Of a DNA stretch of 64,000 nt, positions 63,412 to 64,000 are shown piece by piece; position 1 is the stretch's first letter; each line of letters opens with the position of its first letter. Position numbers and translations under genes: made by a program. Below the pieces are notes generated by a model that saw only the letters and a program-made list of their open reading frames with translations, had not been told where the DNA came from and searched no databases. The stretch lies in NCBI GenBank assembly GCA_035538795.1, contig DATLJS010000042.1:67147-131146 (forward strand), in the 5' to 3' direction. The stretch is from JAJZGK01 sp035538795 (lineage in GTDB: Bacteria > Pseudomonadota > Alphaproteobacteria > Rhodospirillales > Magnetospirillaceae).

Positions 63412-64000
63412 TTAGGACTGGATCAGACGCAGCAGTTCCTGCGGCAACTGAGCCGCCTGGGTCAGAGCGGCGACCGAAGCCTGGGTCTTGACGTCGGTGG
63501 ACGACAGCGAGGCTTTCACCGAAGCGACGTCGGCATCCATGATCACCGACTGAGCGGAACTGATGTTCTGCACGTTGGTCTGGATGTCCTGCAGGCTGAA
63601 GTTGAAGCGCGATTCGTAGGCGCCGATCTTGGCACGATCCTGCGACACGGTGTTGATGGCCGAGTTCAGAGCGCTGATGGCGCTCATGGCGTCCGAAGCG
63701 GAGGACACCGAGCCGGTGACGCCCAGGCTGGCCAGCGAGACCGAACTGACGGTGACGCTGATGGTGTCGGCGCTGGTGGTGCCGACCAGGAACTTCACGC
63801 CCTGCAGGAACGAACCCGACAACACGGTCTGGCCGGCATAACGGGTGCTGCTGACGATACTGGTGACTTCCGACTGCAGCTGCGAATATTCAGTGTTGAT
63901 GTCCTGAGTACGCTGAGTGTTGGTCACCTGGCCCGAGGCCGCTTCGGTGGCCAGCGACATCATGCGCTGCAGGATGTTGCTGATCTGAGCCAGAGCGCCG
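63412..64000 (-). CDS. Flagellin 3, 5' end beyond the window
   Basis: The last 195 codons of a third flagellin; the reading frame is open to the right edge (ALAQISNILQRMMSLATEAASG at the edge). The body is nearly identical to flagellin 1 (GVKFLVGTTSADTISVTVSS), whereas the last 25 residues (ASVAALTQAAQLPQELL) match flagellin 2. It is complete at the 3' end and followed by a hairpin. Confidence 0.95.
   Translation of the reverse strand, partial: GALAQISNILQRMMSLATEAASGQVTNTQRTQDINTEYSQLQSEVTSIVSSTRYAGQTVLSGSFLQGVKFLVGTTSADTISVTVSSVSLASLGVTGSVSSASDAMSAISALNSAINTVSQDRAKIGAYESRFNFSLQDIQTNVQNISSAQSVIMDADVASVKASLSSTDVKTQASVAALTQAAQLPQELLRLIQS

Overview
The window looks like chromosomal DNA of a GC-rich, flagellated alphaproteobacterium, most like the Rhodospirillales (Magnetospirillum/Phaeospirillum-like). 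This placement is an inference. It rests on the FliX and FlbD flagellar regulators, a GAAC-N7-GAAC SOS box of alphaproteobacterial type in front of recA, a DksA with a single zinc-finger cysteine, short flagellins starting MPVISTNNA, and the overall gene repertoire. I see no insertion sequence, prophage, CRISPR array, rRNA or tRNA gene. The window is almost entirely coding.

Layout. 1-3.9 kb: end of a surface-polysaccharide type cluster (asparagine synthase cut by the window edge, two glycosyltransferases, one small unknown). 4.0-10.8 kb: ygfZ, a Lys/Ala-rich exported protein, a MeaB-type GTPase with an exported partner, and a large hybrid histidine kinase co-transcribed with an ABM-fold monooxygenase and a GNAT acetyltransferase. 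10.8-20 kb: housekeeping genes ppdK, glyS, glyQ and secA. An unusual AT-rich gap before secA holds a perfect CRP-type palindrome and a strong orphan terminator, which suggests an undescribed small RNA. 20-40.2 kb: a long minus-strand flagellar cluster. After a J-domain membrane protein it carries (in transcription order) flgI, flgJ-like, flgN-like, an atypical flgK, fliK, fliF, fliG, fliH, fliN, flbD, flhA, flhF, flhG and a second FliK-like gene. fliX diverges from flgI. 41-54 kb: dksA, a multicopper oxidase unit, small unknowns, a PAS histidine kinase, bluB-trmJ-cimA, a reversed-order soluble chemoreceptor, a nucleoside-recognition (Gate) membrane protein, recA, an exported unknown and hsp20. 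54.2-64 kb: a second flagellar block (fliP, fliO, an unknown, an FlhB C-terminal homologue, fliS2, flagellin 1, a plus-strand TPR-glycosyltransferase, an unknown, fliS1, fliD, flagellin 2, and flagellin 3 cut by the window end).

How it fits together. The two flagellar blocks encode the MS ring/C-ring (FliF, FliG, FliN), export apparatus (FlhA, FliO, FliP, FliH, FlhB-like), P-ring, hook length control and hook-cap junction (FliK, FlgK), filament and cap (flagellins, FliD), chaperones (FliS x2, FlgN-like), placement factors (FlhF, FlhG) and regulators (FliX, FlbD). Two sequences that match the sigma-54 -24/-12 consensus closely lie about 45 nt upstream of flgI and of fliK. This agrees with FlbD, a sigma-54 activator encoded in the same cluster, acting on them. 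The flagellin block also has a TPR protein with a C-terminal glycosyltransferase-like domain, a plausible flagellin glycosylation enzyme.
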